In this document: in pieces, positions 41,472-51,182 of the stretch | Position numbering within the stretch: the stretch's first letter is position 1 | Layout: every line of letters starts with the position of its first letter | Source: Frateuria edaphi | GTDB lineage: Bacteria; Pseudomonadota; Gammaproteobacteria; Xanthomonadales; Rhodanobacteraceae | Assembly (NCBI RefSeq): GCF_021117405.1 | Contig: NZ_CP088251.1 | Location: forward strand, 3,018,501-3,082,500 | Direction: 5' to 3' | Length of the DNA: 64,000 nucleotides | The notes under the pieces: generated by a model | The model's input: only the letters and a program-made list of their open reading frames with translations | What the model was told of the DNA's origin: nothing | Database searches by the model: none | Translations under genes and position numbers: made by a program

Positions 41472-43313
41472 ATGCCCCACTCCGCCACCGACCTGGCCGA
41501 TGCCTACAACGCCGGCGACATGGAGCGCGTGATCGCGCTCGCCAGCGCGGCGGGCGACCGGGCCGACGAGGGCATCCAGCTGCTGCTCGGACTGGCGCAA
41601 CAGGCGACCGGCCGCTACGGCGAGGCTGCCACCACGTTTCGCCAACTCGCGCAGCAGCGCCCGGACGTGTCGGCCTATTGGAACAACCTGGGCGTCGCCA
41701 GCCGGCTGAGCGGCGACCTGGCCGCCGCCGAGCAGTCGCTATCGAAGGCCAGATTGCTGGCGCCGGACGATGCCGACGTGCTCTACAACCTGGGCCTGCT
41801 CTACATCCAGCAGCGACGCTGGCTGTTGGCACGGGAGACGCTGCTCGACGTGGTGGGACGCGCGCCGGACTTCATCGACGCGCGCCTGCAGGCCGCGTTC
41901 GCCTGTTACGTGTGCGGCGACAATACCTGGCAGGAGGCGATGTTGGCCGGCGCCATCGACTGGCCGGCGCAACCGGCCGAGCAGGCGTTGATCCTTTCCT
42001 CGATGTTGTCGGCGCAAGGCGAGCTCCAGACCGCGCTGCGCGCGCTGGCGCAGGCGCAATTGCCCGACGGACCCGCGGGCGAACTGTTGCGGCTGCGCAT
42101 CGCGGCGCAGCGGGTGTTGCTGCATGAGCGCAACAACCAGATCGACGAAGCGAAACGGCAACTCGAGCAGCTGCCGCTCGGCGCACTCGACGCCTTGCCG
42201 ATGGACGCGCACCAGGTGCGTGCGGACGTGTGGCGCGCGCACGCCGCGCTGGCGATGCGCGCCGGCGCCTACGCCGAGGCGGCGACGCTGTACCGGAAGG
42301 CGCTGGCGCTTGCCGACGACGACGAAACCCGCGCCAGCGCCGGCTTCGCCCTCGCCGCTGCGCGCGATCGGCTGGGCCAGCACGCCGACGCGTGGCAGGC
42401 CTTGCGGGCCGCGCACGAAGCGCAAGTGGAGATCGCGCGCACCGTGCTGCCGGAACTGCTGGCGCCCGACAGCCAGCCTCTGCAGATGGCCGACGTCGAT
42501 CGCGCCGCCCACGCCCGCTGGAGGCCATTGCCCGCGCCGGATGGCCGGCAGAGCCCGGTCTTCGTCGTGGGCTTTCCTCGTTCGGGCACGACCTTGCTGG
42601 AGCAGATGCTCGATGCCCACCCGGATTTCCGGTCGATGGACGAGCGGGCCTTCATCCATGAGCTGACGCAACGCATGGAGCAGGTCGGCCAGCGCTACCC
42701 GGCCGACCTGGCGAACCTGACCGGGACCGAAGCCGACCAGCTGCGCGCGGCCTACTTCCGGATGGTCGGGCGCGTGTTGCCGGACCTGGGGCGGCATCGG
42801 CTGGTGGACAAGAATCCGCTCAACATGCTGTGCCTGCCGATGATCATGCGGCTGTTTCCCGAGGCGCGCATCATCCTGTGCCTTCGTCATCCCTGCGATG
42901 TGCTGCTGAGCTGCAGCATGCAGCCGTTCCGCTCACCGGCGTTCATGGTGCTGTGTTCGTCGCTGCAGCGCCTGGCGCGCGGTTACGTGCAGGCCTTCGA
43001 GCAGTGGTATCGGCAGGCGGAGGTGTTCGCGCCCCGGGTGCTCGAGTGGCGCTATGAATCGGTCGTCGGCGACCTGGACGATCACCTCGCGCGGCTGGGG
43101 ACGTTTCTCGACGTCGCCGATGCCTCGCCGATGGCGCGCTTCGCCGATCACGCAAAAAACAAGCGCTTCATCAGCACGCCCAGCTATGCGCAGGTCACCC
43201 AGGGCGTCCATCCGGGGTCGGTCAACCGCTGGCACGGCTACCGCGACCAGTTCGAACCCGTCCTGCCGCTGCTGCGGCCGCTGATCGAGCGCCTCGGCTA
43301 CTCCTGCCGATAA
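41472..43313 (+). CDS. TPR-containing sulfotransferase family protein
   Basis: A 613-residue protein. TPR repeats fill about residues 1-330 (for example AAEQSLSKARLLAPDDADVLYNLGLLYIQQRRW). The C-terminal domain (about 345-600) is a PAPS-dependent sulfotransferase: the 5'-phosphosulfate loop is VFVVGFPRSGTTLLE (363-377) and the 3'-phosphate motif is RIILCLRHPCDVLLSC (466-481). It transfers sulfate to an unknown acceptor, perhaps a protein held by the TPRs. Same direction as the receptor and the TPR-hydroxylase protein. Confidence 0.9.
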   Translation: MPHSATDLADAYNAGDMERVIALASAAGDRADEGIQLLLGLAQQATGRYGEAATTFRQLAQQRPDVSAYWNNLGVASRLSGDLAAAEQSLSKARLLAPDDADVLYNLGLLYIQQRRWLLARETLLDVVGRAPDFIDARLQAAFACYVCGDNTWQEAMLAGAIDWPAQPAEQALILSSMLSAQGELQTALRALAQAQLPDGPAGELLRLRIAAQRVLLHERNNQIDEAKRQLEQLPLGALDALPMDAHQVRADVWRAHAALAMRAGAYAEAATLYRKALALADDDETRASAGFALAAARDRLGQHADAWQALRAAHEAQVEIARTVLPELLAPDSQPLQMADVDRAAHARWRPLPAPDGRQSPVFVVGFPRSGTTLLEQMLDAHPDFRSMDERAFIHELTQRMEQVGQRYPADLANLTGTEADQLRAAYFRMVGRVLPDLGRHRLVDKNPLNMLCLPMIMRLFPEARIILCLRHPCDVLLSCSMQPFRSPAFMVLCSSLQRLARGYVQAFEQWYRQAEVFAPRVLEWRYESVVGDLDDHLARLGTFLDVADASPMARFADHAKNKRFISTPSYAQVTQGVHPGSVNRWHGYRDQFEPVLPLLRPLIERLGYSCR

Positions 43314-43397
43314 CCGGACGCCGGCGTGACTTCTGGCCTAGTCGCGGCAACCGCGCACGCGGCATGCTGGCTGATCGAACCCCAAGGAGTCGTCCCC

Positions 43398-45152
43398 ATG
43401 CACCCACGCCTGTCCCTGCTGGCGCTTGGCGTTGCGCTCGGCCTGTCCGCCGGCGCGCACGCGTCCGAGCCGGTCGCCGTCGAGCAGCCCAAGCTCACCG
43501 CCCAGACGCTCGATTCCGGCGGAACCATGCCGGCCGAGCAGGCCCGCCTGCATTTCGACCACGCGGAACTGCATTTCTCCATCGATCCGGACAAGCGCCA
43601 CCTCGATGGCGAAGCCACGTTGCGCTTTACCGCGCGCGAGCCGACCGACGTCCTGCTGCTGGACCTGGACAGGAACCTGCCGATCCGCAGCATCGCCGTC
43701 GACGGCAAGCCGCTCGCAGGGAGCGCCTGGAGCAATCCGGACGGCCGCCTGCGCATCCAGTTGCCCCAAGCCCTGGCCAAGGGCGGCAGCGTAAGCACCA
43801 CCATCGCCTACGGCGGTCAGCCGCACGTGGCCAAGCGCGCGCCGTGGGATGGCGGGTTCGTGTGGAGCCGTACGCAGGACGGCCAGCCGTGGGTCGCCAG
43901 CGCGGTCGAAGGCGAGGGCTGCGACCTGTTCTGGCCGTGCATCGATCAGCCCACCGGCGAGCCGGACCTGGTGGACACTTGGGTGACCGTGCCCAAGGCG
44001 CTGGCCGCGCCGGGCAACGGCGTGCTGGTGGACATCAAGGACAACGGCGCCACGCGCACCTGGCACTGGCGGATCAAGCAGCCCGACACGTACGCGATCA
44101 CGATCAACGTGGGACCGTTCGAAGAGCTCAAGGGCGACTACAAGAGCCGCTACGGCAACACCATCCCGATGGAACTGTGGTATCTGCGCGGGCACGAAGC
44201 CGGTGCCAGGGCGTTGTTCGCCGAGTTCCCGCGCATGCTCGACTTCTTCGAGCAGGAAATCGGCCCCTATCCCTTCGGCGACGAGAAGATGGGTGTGGTC
44301 GAAACGCCCCACCTGGGCATGGAACACCAGACCATCAACGCCTACGGCAACGGCTATCCGAAGAGCGAGTACGGCTACGACTGGCTGCTGCAGCACGAGT
44401 TCGCGCACGAGTGGTTCGGCAACCAGGTAACCAACCGCAACTGGGACGACATGTGGCTGCACGAGGGTTTCGGCACCTACATGCAGCCGCTCTACGGGCA
44501 GTACCTCAACGGCGACATGCCGTACTTCGCGATGCTTCACGACGAGCGGATGAAGCTGTCGAACAAGGTGCCGATCGTGTCCGGCCAGCCGAAGACCGAA
44601 GAGCAGGTCTACGACGGCAAGACCGGGCCGGGCCTGGACATCTATTACAAGGGCTCGCTGGTGATGCATACGCTGCGCGGGCTGATCGGCGACGACGCGT
44701 TCTTCGAGAGCGTGCGCCGGCTGGTCTACGGAAGGCCGGATCCGAAGCCGGGCAACTTCAAGCCGCGCTATGCCACGACGAAGGATTACCTCGGCATCGT
44801 CGACCAGGTGACCGGCAAGAACCTCAAATGGTTTTTCGACGTGTACCTGTATGACGCGGCACTGCCGAAGCTCGAGACGACCCGGCATGGCGACAACCTG
44901 CAGTTCCGCTGGGTGACCGGCCACGGCGAGCCGTTCCCGATGCCACTGGAAGTGCAGGTGGGCGATACCGTGCGCACGTTGGCGATGGCCGACGGCACAG
45001 GCGAACTGCGCGTGCCGGAAGGGAGCTTGATGATCGTCGACCCGCGTTCGAAGGTGCTGCGCGAGATGCCCCACGTGGAGGCGTTCCAGGCGTGGGAGAA
45101 GGCGCAGGCAGCGGAGAAGAAGGCTCGGGAGAAGACGGGGAAGAAGGACTGA
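43398..45152 (+). CDS. M1 family aminopeptidase (secreted)
   Basis: A 584-residue metallopeptidase with a signal peptide (ending HAS). The zinc site is H333-E334-F-A-H337 with E356 18 residues later (HExxHx18E). GMEH (307-310) replaces the usual GAMEN exopeptidase motif, as in several bacterial M1 subgroups. The Lys/Ala-rich C-terminal tail is low complexity. AAGGAG eight bases before the ATG at 43398 supports the start. It probably trims peptides in the periplasm. Confidence 0.9.
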   Translation: MHPRLSLLALGVALGLSAGAHASEPVAVEQPKLTAQTLDSGGTMPAEQARLHFDHAELHFSIDPDKRHLDGEATLRFTAREPTDVLLLDLDRNLPIRSIAVDGKPLAGSAWSNPDGRLRIQLPQALAKGGSVSTTIAYGGQPHVAKRAPWDGGFVWSRTQDGQPWVASAVEGEGCDLFWPCIDQPTGEPDLVDTWVTVPKALAAPGNGVLVDIKDNGATRTWHWRIKQPDTYAITINVGPFEELKGDYKSRYGNTIPMELWYLRGHEAGARALFAEFPRMLDFFEQEIGPYPFGDEKMGVVETPHLGMEHQTINAYGNGYPKSEYGYDWLLQHEFAHEWFGNQVTNRNWDDMWLHEGFGTYMQPLYGQYLNGDMPYFAMLHDERMKLSNKVPIVSGQPKTEEQVYDGKTGPGLDIYYKGSLVMHTLRGLIGDDAFFESVRRLVYGRPDPKPGNFKPRYATTKDYLGIVDQVTGKNLKWFFDVYLYDAALPKLETTRHGDNLQFRWVTGHGEPFPMPLEVQVGDTVRTLAMADGTGELRVPEGSLMIVDPRSKVLREMPHVEAFQAWEKAQAAEKKAREKTGKKD

Positions 45153-45457
45153 GGCCGGGTTGTCGGTGGACAGTCGGGTAGCCCTTCGACTTCACCGCGC
45201 TACGCCCAGGGCGAACGGCTTTTGGTGGTGCGCAGCTTCCGATTCCGTTCCTTCCGGGAAGGGATGACGGCGAGGACTGGATGGTTCGGTCCGAGCGAAA
45301 GGGACGGCGGAACTCGTACTCGTGCTTTCGCTCGAATCCTCTCCGTGTGCCGACAGGCGGGTGAGGGTTCGGGCGAGGCCGAAGATACCCAACCCCGCGG
45401 AATGGACTCCCGAACGACAAAAAAAAGCCCGGCCAGGCCGGGCTTTTTTTCGTCACT
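45153..45457. other. Intergenic region ending in a terminator
   Basis: 305 bp between convergent genes. No coding frame has support. It holds the bidirectional terminator at 45419-45450. Confidence 0.6.
45419..45450. terminator. Bidirectional terminator
   Basis: Eight A residues, GCCCGGCC / GGCCGGGC with a one-base loop, then seven T residues. It terminates both the M1 gene (plus) and the prc gene (minus). Confidence 0.92.
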
Positions 45458-47695
45458 TCAGCGTGGCTCTGTCGCCGGTTTCTCCGGCGCCATCACTGCC
45501 GCGGTGGAGAACTTGCCGCCATAGGGCAACACTTCCGCGGCCAGCTTGGGGTTGCCCTTGATCAGGCCGATCGCGTCGAACAGGATGTGCGCGGTTTCCT
45601 GCAGCTCCGGATCCTTGGCGTTCTTGGCTTCCTTCTCCTGCTTGAGCTCGGCCTTGAGGCTGCGCTCGTTGGCGTTGAGGCCATCGTCCAGCGGCGATTC
45701 CTCGCCGGCCAGGCTGCCGTCGGTACCATCGATCGCCTTGTGCCGCGCGCGGAAGTCGGCCTGGATCGCGTCCTGACGCTTGCGCTCGGCCTGGCGCTCG
45801 GCGAGGTTCAGCGACACCGTGGTCTGGTCGCGCATTTTCTTGTATTGCGCCAGCTCGTCCAGCATCAGCTGCCAGGCCGGCGACTTGACCACGCGCGCAT
45901 CGTGCTTGGACTTCAGCTGCGGCAGGTAGGCGGAGAGATCCGCGACCTGGCTGTACGGCGCTTTCTGGATCTGCGTCCACGGCAGCGCGTTGTCGTAGGT
46001 CGACTCGCCGAAATCCTTCTCGTCGCCGTTCTTCGGGAACAGGATGTCGGGCGTCACGCCCTTGAGCTGGGTCGAGCCGCCGTTGATGCGGAAGAACTCG
46101 GCGATGGTCATCTTCAGTTCGCCGTACTGCGGCTTCTCGCTGTCGCCCTGGGCGAAGCGGTCCAGGTCCACCAGGTTCTGCACGGTGCCCTTGCCGAAGG
46201 TCGGCTCGCCGACGATCAGGCCGCGGCCGTAGTCCTGGATCGCGGCGGAGAAGATCTCCGAGGCCGAGGCCGAGCCGCGGTTGACCAGCACCGCCATCGG
46301 ACCACTCCAGGTCAGGCCCGATTCGTCGTCACCCTGCACTTCGACCTGGCCGCGCGCATCGCGCACCTGCACGACGGGGCCCTGGTCGATGAACAGGCCG
46401 GTCAGTTCGTTGGCCTCGGCCAGCGAGCCGCCGCCGTTGTTGCGAAGGTCGACCACCACGCCCTGTACGCCAGCGGCCTTGAGCTCGCCGAGCAGCTTGG
46501 CGACGTCGCGGGTGGCGCTCTTGTAGTCCTTGTCGCCTTCGCGGCGCGCGCCGAAGTCGGAGTAGAAGGTGGGCAGGTCGATCACGCCGATCTTGCGGGT
46601 GGCGTCGCCATCCTTGACCTCGATGATCTTCTTCTTGGCCGCCTGTTCCTCGATGCTGACCTTCTTGCGCACCATCGTGACCAGCTCGTGCTTGCCGTCG
46701 GGGCCGGCATCGGCGGGCAGGATCTCCAGCCGCACGGTGGTGTCCTTCTTGCCGCGGATCTTGTCGACCACGTCGTCCAGGCGCCAACCGATCACATCGA
46801 CCATCGGGCCGTCGGTGCCCTGTCCGATCGCCACGATGCGATCACCCACTTCGATCTTGCCGGACTTGTCCGCCGGGCCACCGGGGACGACCTCGCGGAT
46901 CTGCGTGTATTCGTCGCGTGCCTGCAGCACCGCGCCGATGCCTTCGAGCGACAGCTTCATGGCGATATCGAAGTTTTCCGCCGCGCGCGGGCCGAGGTAA
47001 TCGGTGTGCGGATCGGTGGTCTCGGCGTAGGCGTTCATGAAGGTCTGGAACGCATCTTCGCCGTCGAGCTGCTTCACGCGGTCGATGTAGCCGGCGTAGC
47101 GCTTGTCCAGCGTCTTGCGGATGTCGTCGTCGCTCTTGCCGGCAAGCTTCAGGCGCAGCCAGTCGTTCTTGGTGCGCTTGCGCCACAGGTCGTCCAGCGC
47201 GGTCTGGTCGGCCGGCCACGTGGCGTGCTCGCGATCGTAGGTGTAGTTCTCTTCCTTGGTCAGGTCGAAACCCTGCTTGAGGAGGCCGCGCGCGAAGTTC
47301 ATGCGATCGACGGCGCGCCGGACGTACAGGTTGAACACGCTGAACGGGCCGGAGAGATCCTTGTTCCAGATGGCGTCGTCGAACTTGGTCTTCAGCGGTT
47401 CGAAGCGGGCCATGTCGGCCTGGGTGAAGAACACCTTCTCGCCGTCGAGCATGTCGAAGTAGGCCTTGTAGATCTTGGCCGACATGACGTCGTCGAGCGG
47501 CTTGGCGTCGTAGTGGAAGCGCGTCAGGAAGCGCGCGGACAACTGCGCGGCGTCGGCCTGGGTGTCGGTGGACTTCAACGGCAGCGTGGAAGCCTTGTGG
47601 CCTTCCTCGCCCTGCACGGCGGGCGCCTGCGCTTGGGCGTGGGCGGCCGGCAGGACCAGGGCAAGCAGCAGGGCGAGCGTGGGGCGCAGGGTCAT
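45458..47695 (-). CDS. prc: Carboxy-terminal processing protease Prc/Tsp
   Basis: A 745-residue periplasmic S41 protease. A signal peptide (ending HAQAQA), a helical N-terminal domain, a PDZ domain (about 245-345) and the S41 catalytic core are present. By analogy with E. coli Tsp the triad is S477 (GSASASE), D488 and K502 (GKGTVQ). Prc removes C-terminal residues of PBP3 and controls the spacer hydrolase MepS. The start at 47695 is only 7 bp after the lipA stop, so it belongs to the lipB-lipA-prc transcript. The C-terminal helical domain (about 565-745) has the usual DUF3340 layout. Confidence 0.93.
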   Translation of the reverse strand: MTLRPTLALLLALVLPAAHAQAQAPAVQGEEGHKASTLPLKSTDTQADAAQLSARFLTRFHYDAKPLDDVMSAKIYKAYFDMLDGEKVFFTQADMARFEPLKTKFDDAIWNKDLSGPFSVFNLYVRRAVDRMNFARGLLKQGFDLTKEENYTYDREHATWPADQTALDDLWRKRTKNDWLRLKLAGKSDDDIRKTLDKRYAGYIDRVKQLDGEDAFQTFMNAYAETTDPHTDYLGPRAAENFDIAMKLSLEGIGAVLQARDEYTQIREVVPGGPADKSGKIEVGDRIVAIGQGTDGPMVDVIGWRLDDVVDKIRGKKDTTVRLEILPADAGPDGKHELVTMVRKKVSIEEQAAKKKIIEVKDGDATRKIGVIDLPTFYSDFGARREGDKDYKSATRDVAKLLGELKAAGVQGVVVDLRNNGGGSLAEANELTGLFIDQGPVVQVRDARGQVEVQGDDESGLTWSGPMAVLVNRGSASASEIFSAAIQDYGRGLIVGEPTFGKGTVQNLVDLDRFAQGDSEKPQYGELKMTIAEFFRINGGSTQLKGVTPDILFPKNGDEKDFGESTYDNALPWTQIQKAPYSQVADLSAYLPQLKSKHDARVVKSPAWQLMLDELAQYKKMRDQTTVSLNLAERQAERKRQDAIQADFRARHKAIDGTDGSLAGEESPLDDGLNANERSLKAELKQEKEAKNAKDPELQETAHILFDAIGLIKGNPKLAAEVLPYGGKFSTAAVMAPEKPATEPR

Positions 47696-47702
47696 GGGAA
47701 TC

Positions 47703-48695
47703 TCAGGCGAGTTCGGTGACGCCGGCTGCATGGGCCTGCAGGTCGGCATGGTAGGAGGAACGCACCAGTGGGCCGGAAGCGACATGATGGAAGCCCATCG
47801 CTTCGCCCGCCTCGCGCAGCGCGTCGAATTCGTCGGGAGTCCAGTAGCGCACGACCGGGTGATGGTGCGGCGTGGGCTGCAGGTACTGGCCGATGGTGAT
47901 CATGTCCACGTCATGGGCGCGTAGATCGCGCAGCGTCTCGATGACTTGCTCGAAGGTCTCGCCCAGGCCCAGCATGATGCCGGACTTGGTCGGCACATCC
48001 GGGTGCTGCGCCTTGAAACGCTTGAGCAGGTCCAGCGACCACTGGTAGTCGGCGCCGGGGCGCACCTCGCGGTACAGGTGCGGGACGGTTTCCAGGTTGT
48101 GGTTGAAGACGTCCGGCGGGAAGTCCTTGAGCACTTCCAGCGCCCGCTCCATGCGGCCCTTGCCGCGGAAGTCGGGGGTCAGGATCTCGATCTTGATGTT
48201 GGGGCTGGCGTGGCGCGTGGCGCGGATGCAGGAAGCGAAATGCTCGGCACCGCCGTCGCGCAGGTCGTCACGGTCGACCGAGGTGATCACCACGTACTTC
48301 AGGCGCATGTCGGCGATCGTCTGCGCCAGGCGCGCCGGTTCCAGCGGATCGGGCGGCTGCGGGCGGCCGTGGGCGACGTCGCAGAACGAGCAGCGGCGCG
48401 TGCACACCTCGCCAAGGATCATGAACGTGGCGGTGCCCTTGGAGAAGCACTCATGGATGTTGGGGCACGAGGCCTCCTCGCACACCGTCACCAGCGCGTT
48501 CTCGCGCAGGCGCGCCTTCAGTTCCTGCACGGCATTGCCTTGTGGCAGCCGCACGCGGATCCACGAAGGCTTGCGCAAGGTCGGCACGCTCGCGTCGAAC
48601 GCGGCGCGGTTGCGGGCGATCTTGTCGTTGCCCAGCTGCTTTTCGGGCGCGTCGACCACGCTGATCGGGATGACCCTGGAGGAAATTTCGCTCAT
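47703..48695 (-). CDS. lipA: Lipoyl synthase LipA
   Basis: A 330-residue radical-SAM enzyme that inserts sulfur into octanoyl groups on lipoyl domains. The auxiliary [4Fe-4S] cluster ligands are C72, C77, C83 ([12 protein letters not shown]); the radical-SAM cluster ligands are C98, C102, C105 (CTRRCSFC); the conserved C-terminal RSSY is present (LVRSSYHAD). All ligands are intact. It starts 10 bp after the lipB stop. Confidence 0.96.
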   Translation of the reverse strand: MSEISSRVIPISVVDAPEKQLGNDKIARNRAAFDASVPTLRKPSWIRVRLPQGNAVQELKARLRENALVTVCEEASCPNIHECFSKGTATFMILGEVCTRRCSFCDVAHGRPQPPDPLEPARLAQTIADMRLKYVVITSVDRDDLRDGGAEHFASCIRATRHASPNIKIEILTPDFRGKGRMERALEVLKDFPPDVFNHNLETVPHLYREVRPGADYQWSLDLLKRFKAQHPDVPTKSGIMLGLGETFEQVIETLRDLRAHDVDMITIGQYLQPTPHHHPVVRYWTPDEFDALREAGEAMGFHHVASGPLVRSSYHADLQAHAAGVTELA

Positions 48696-48705
48696 CTGCG
48701 ACTGC

Positions 48706-49383
48706 CTAGACCGCGGCGCGCGCGGGGAGTTCGGGGAGGACGGGGGCGGCCGGCACCGCGTGGAAGCCGAACTGGCGGCAGAATTGCCCCACCAGCACGT
48801 CTTCGACCTGCGCCAACTGCGACGGGCCGCCCAAGTCTAGCACTTGCGTGACGGCCAAACCCTTGTAGCCACAAGGGTTGATCCGTCCGAACGGCTCCAG
48901 GTCCATGGCCACGTTGAAGGCCAGACCGTGGAAGCTGCACCCCCGCCGTACGCGCAGGCCCAGGGCAGCCACCTTGGCGCCGGACACATAGACGCCCGGG
49001 GCCCCTTCCACCCGCGCGGCCTCGATCGACCAGTGCGCCAGCGTATCGATCAGCGCCTGCTCGATGCGGTTGACCAGCTCGCGCACGCCCACACCGGTGC
49101 GGCGCAGGTCGATCAGCGGGTAGCCGACGATCTGGCCGGGTCCGTGGTAGGTCACCTGGCCGCCACGGTCGACGGGGATCAACGGGATGTCGCCCGGCGC
49201 CAGCACGTGCTCCATCTTCCCGGCCTGGCCCAGGGTGAACACCGGGTCGTGCTCGAGCAGCCACAGTTCGTCGGGCGTGTCCGGTCCGCGCGCGTCGGTG
49301 AAGGCGCTCATCGCCTTCCAGGTGCGCTCGTAGGGCTGGCGGCCGAGGCGGCGGATGAGGAGCGGGCGGGAGTCGGGGGGCAT
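48706..49383 (-). CDS. lipB: Octanoyltransferase LipB
   Basis: A 225-residue enzyme that moves octanoyl groups from acyl carrier protein to lipoyl domains. K137 (GAKVAALG) and C171 (NPCGYKG) are the catalytic pair; [12 protein letters not shown] is the family signature. The ATG at 49383 is taken; an in-frame GTG lies two codons earlier. It starts the lipB-lipA-prc part of the cluster. Confidence 0.95.
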   Translation of the reverse strand: MPPDSRPLLIRRLGRQPYERTWKAMSAFTDARGPDTPDELWLLEHDPVFTLGQAGKMEHVLAPGDIPLIPVDRGGQVTYHGPGQIVGYPLIDLRRTGVGVRELVNRIEQALIDTLAHWSIEAARVEGAPGVYVSGAKVAALGLRVRRGCSFHGLAFNVAMDLEPFGRINPCGYKGLAVTQVLDLGGPSQLAQVEDVLVGQFCRQFGFHAVPAAPVLPELPARAAV

Positions 49384-49457
49384 GGGCACTACCGGGGAAA
49401 TGGGGAGCAGATGAGGCGGACCGGGCGAAATGCAAGCCGGCGCTTTTGAAGCCGCCT

Positions 49458-49565
49458 CCCTCTGGAGAGAGGGTATGAGTCAGGGCCGGGGCACGCGGGA
49501 AAACCTTTCACGGCGCTTTAGGCAAAGCCGGCCCTTATCCCAGCCCTCTCCCGGAGGGAGAGGGC
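49458..49565. repeat. Two palindromic CCCTCT/AGAGGG repeats
   Basis: CCCTCTGGAGAGAGGG (49458-49473) and a longer palindrome with GCCCTCTCCCGGAGGGAGAG (49543-49565) in the ybeD-lipB gap. They are members of the intergenic family also seen at 33029 and could act as transcript hairpins. Confidence 0.6.
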
Positions 49566-49573
49566 GCAGCAGC

Positions 49574-49864
49574 CTATAGCGTGTAGCGGATGGCCGGATC
49601 GGCGCGCAGCGCCGTGTGCGCACCGTCGTACTGCTCCCGGGTATCGCAGCGGAAGCTCACGGTCACCGAGATGAACTTCCCCTCGCGCGAGGGGCGCTGG
49701 CTGACCGTCTCGTGCAGTACGTGCAGGCCCTCGCCCTCGAGGATCCGCGGCACGCGCCTGGGCAGGTCCGCGCTGGCGTCGCCCAGCGCGGTGATCTCGA
49801 ACTCACCGGGGAACTGGAAGCCCTTGCCTTCCTTCTTCGCCTGGCTGAAATCGATTTCGTGCAT
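49574..49864 (-). CDS. ybeD: YbeD/DUF493 family protein
   Basis: A 96-residue ferredoxin-like-fold protein of the YbeD family (FPGEFEITALGDASADLP...HETVSQRPSREGKFISVTVSFRCDTREQYDGAHTALRADPAIRYTL). Its function is unknown; it is often found between dacA and lipB, as here, and may regulate them. The ATG shares one base with the dacA stop (TAATG). Confidence 0.93.
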   Translation of the reverse strand: MHEIDFSQAKKEGKGFQFPGEFEITALGDASADLPRRVPRILEGEGLHVLHETVSQRPSREGKFISVTVSFRCDTREQYDGAHTALRADPAIRYTL

Positions 49865-51120
49865 TATTTTTTGTCCGCAGCGGGGGCCGTGGCCGCAGCG
49901 TCGTCCTTCTTGTCGCCGTGGAACCACAGCAGGATGGAATCCCACAGGCGCTTGAAGAAGCCGCCCTGCGGGGCGTCGTCGAGCGCCACCAGCGGTGCCG
50001 ACTGCAACGGCTTGCCGTCCAGCGTGACGCGCAGGGTACCCACCTGCTGGCCCTTCTTGAACGGGGCGACCAGGGTCGCGGGGATGTCCATGATGGCCTT
50101 GAGCTGGTCGTACTGGCCGCGCTTGACGGTCACATCCATCGGCTGACTGATGCCCAGCGGCAGCGTGCCTGCCTCGCCCTTCCAAAGCTTGGGCGTGGCC
50201 AGCGGCTTGTTGGCGTCGTACAACTTGTGGGTTTCGTAGAAGCGGAAACCGTAGTTGAGCAGCGCCATGGCCGAATCGGCGCGCGCCTTCTCCGAGCTCG
50301 CACCCATGACGATGGCGATCATGCGCGAATCGCCCTGCTTGGCCGAGGCGGCCAGGCAGTAACCGGCCGCGGCGGTGTGGCCGGTCTTGATGCCGTCCAC
50401 GCTGGGATCGCGCCATAGCAGGGTGTTGCGGTTGCCCTGCTTGATGCCGTTCCACACAAACTGCTTGACCGCCGAAATCGCGTAGTCCTCCGGGAAATCG
50501 TGGATCAGCGCGCGCGACAGGAGCGCGATGTCCCGCGCCGTGGTGTAGTGGTTCTCGATCGGATAGCCCGAAGCGTTTTCGAAGTGGGAACCGGTCATGC
50601 CCAACTGCTTGGCGTAGGCATTCATCAGGTTGGCGAAGGCTTCCTCGGAACCGGCGGTGTGCTCGGCCAGCGCGATCGCCGCGTCGTTGCCCGACTGGAT
50701 GATCATGCCGTACAGCAGGTCCTTGAGCGGAACCTGGCTGTTGAGCTTGAGGAAGCTGGTCGAACCATCGGTGCCTGCGCCACCGCCGCGCCAGGCGTGC
50801 TCGCTGATGGTGACCGGATCGGTCATCTTGATCTTGCCGTTGGCAAGCTCAGCCGAGACCACGTAGTCGGTCATGATCTTGGTGATCGAGGCCGGTTCGA
50901 CGCGCTCGTCCGGATTCTTGCTGGCCAGTACCTGCCCGGTGGCGTAATCCATCAACACCCAGGCCTTGCCGTCCACGTCCGGCGGCGGCGGCACCGGTGC
51001 CTCCGGCACGGTCGGGCGCGGCACCGGCGAAGGCTTCGGCGGCGTCTGCTGCGCGAAGGCGGCGCCGGCGATCAGCGCGGCGGCGGCAAAGGTGGTCAGG
51101 GTACGGCGGAAAAAGCTCAT
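49864..51120 (-). CDS. dacA: D-alanyl-D-alanine carboxypeptidase (PBP5/6 type)
   Basis: A 418-residue penicillin-binding protein that trims pentapeptide side chains. A signal peptide (ending AFA), an active-site S78-x-x-K81 (ASITK), S143-G-N145 and K245-T-G247 are present; a beta-domain (about 300-385) and an amphipathic C-terminal helix (FFKRLWDSILLWFHGD) anchor it to the membrane. It is 62 bp after rlpA and overlaps ybeD. Confidence 0.95.
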   Translation of the reverse strand: MSFFRRTLTTFAAAALIAGAAFAQQTPPKPSPVPRPTVPEAPVPPPPDVDGKAWVLMDYATGQVLASKNPDERVEPASITKIMTDYVVSAELANGKIKMTDPVTISEHAWRGGGAGTDGSTSFLKLNSQVPLKDLLYGMIIQSGNDAAIALAEHTAGSEEAFANLMNAYAKQLGMTGSHFENASGYPIENHYTTARDIALLSRALIHDFPEDYAISAVKQFVWNGIKQGNRNTLLWRDPSVDGIKTGHTAAAGYCLAASAKQGDSRMIAIVMGASSEKARADSAMALLNYGFRFYETHKLYDANKPLATPKLWKGEAGTLPLGISQPMDVTVKRGQYDQLKAIMDIPATLVAPFKKGQQVGTLRVTLDGKPLQSAPLVALDDAPQGGFFKRLWDSILLWFHGDKKDDAAATAPAADKK

Positions 51121-51182
51121 CGTCGGTATCGATCCCGTTTCTGTGGCCGGCGCCCCGCGCGCCAGCGCGAAAAATGCATCGC

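Noticed and set aside
38501..41488. Very long minus-strand frame antisense to the TonB receptor
   Set aside because: High GC keeps the antisense frame open; no domain, and the plus strand has a full receptor.
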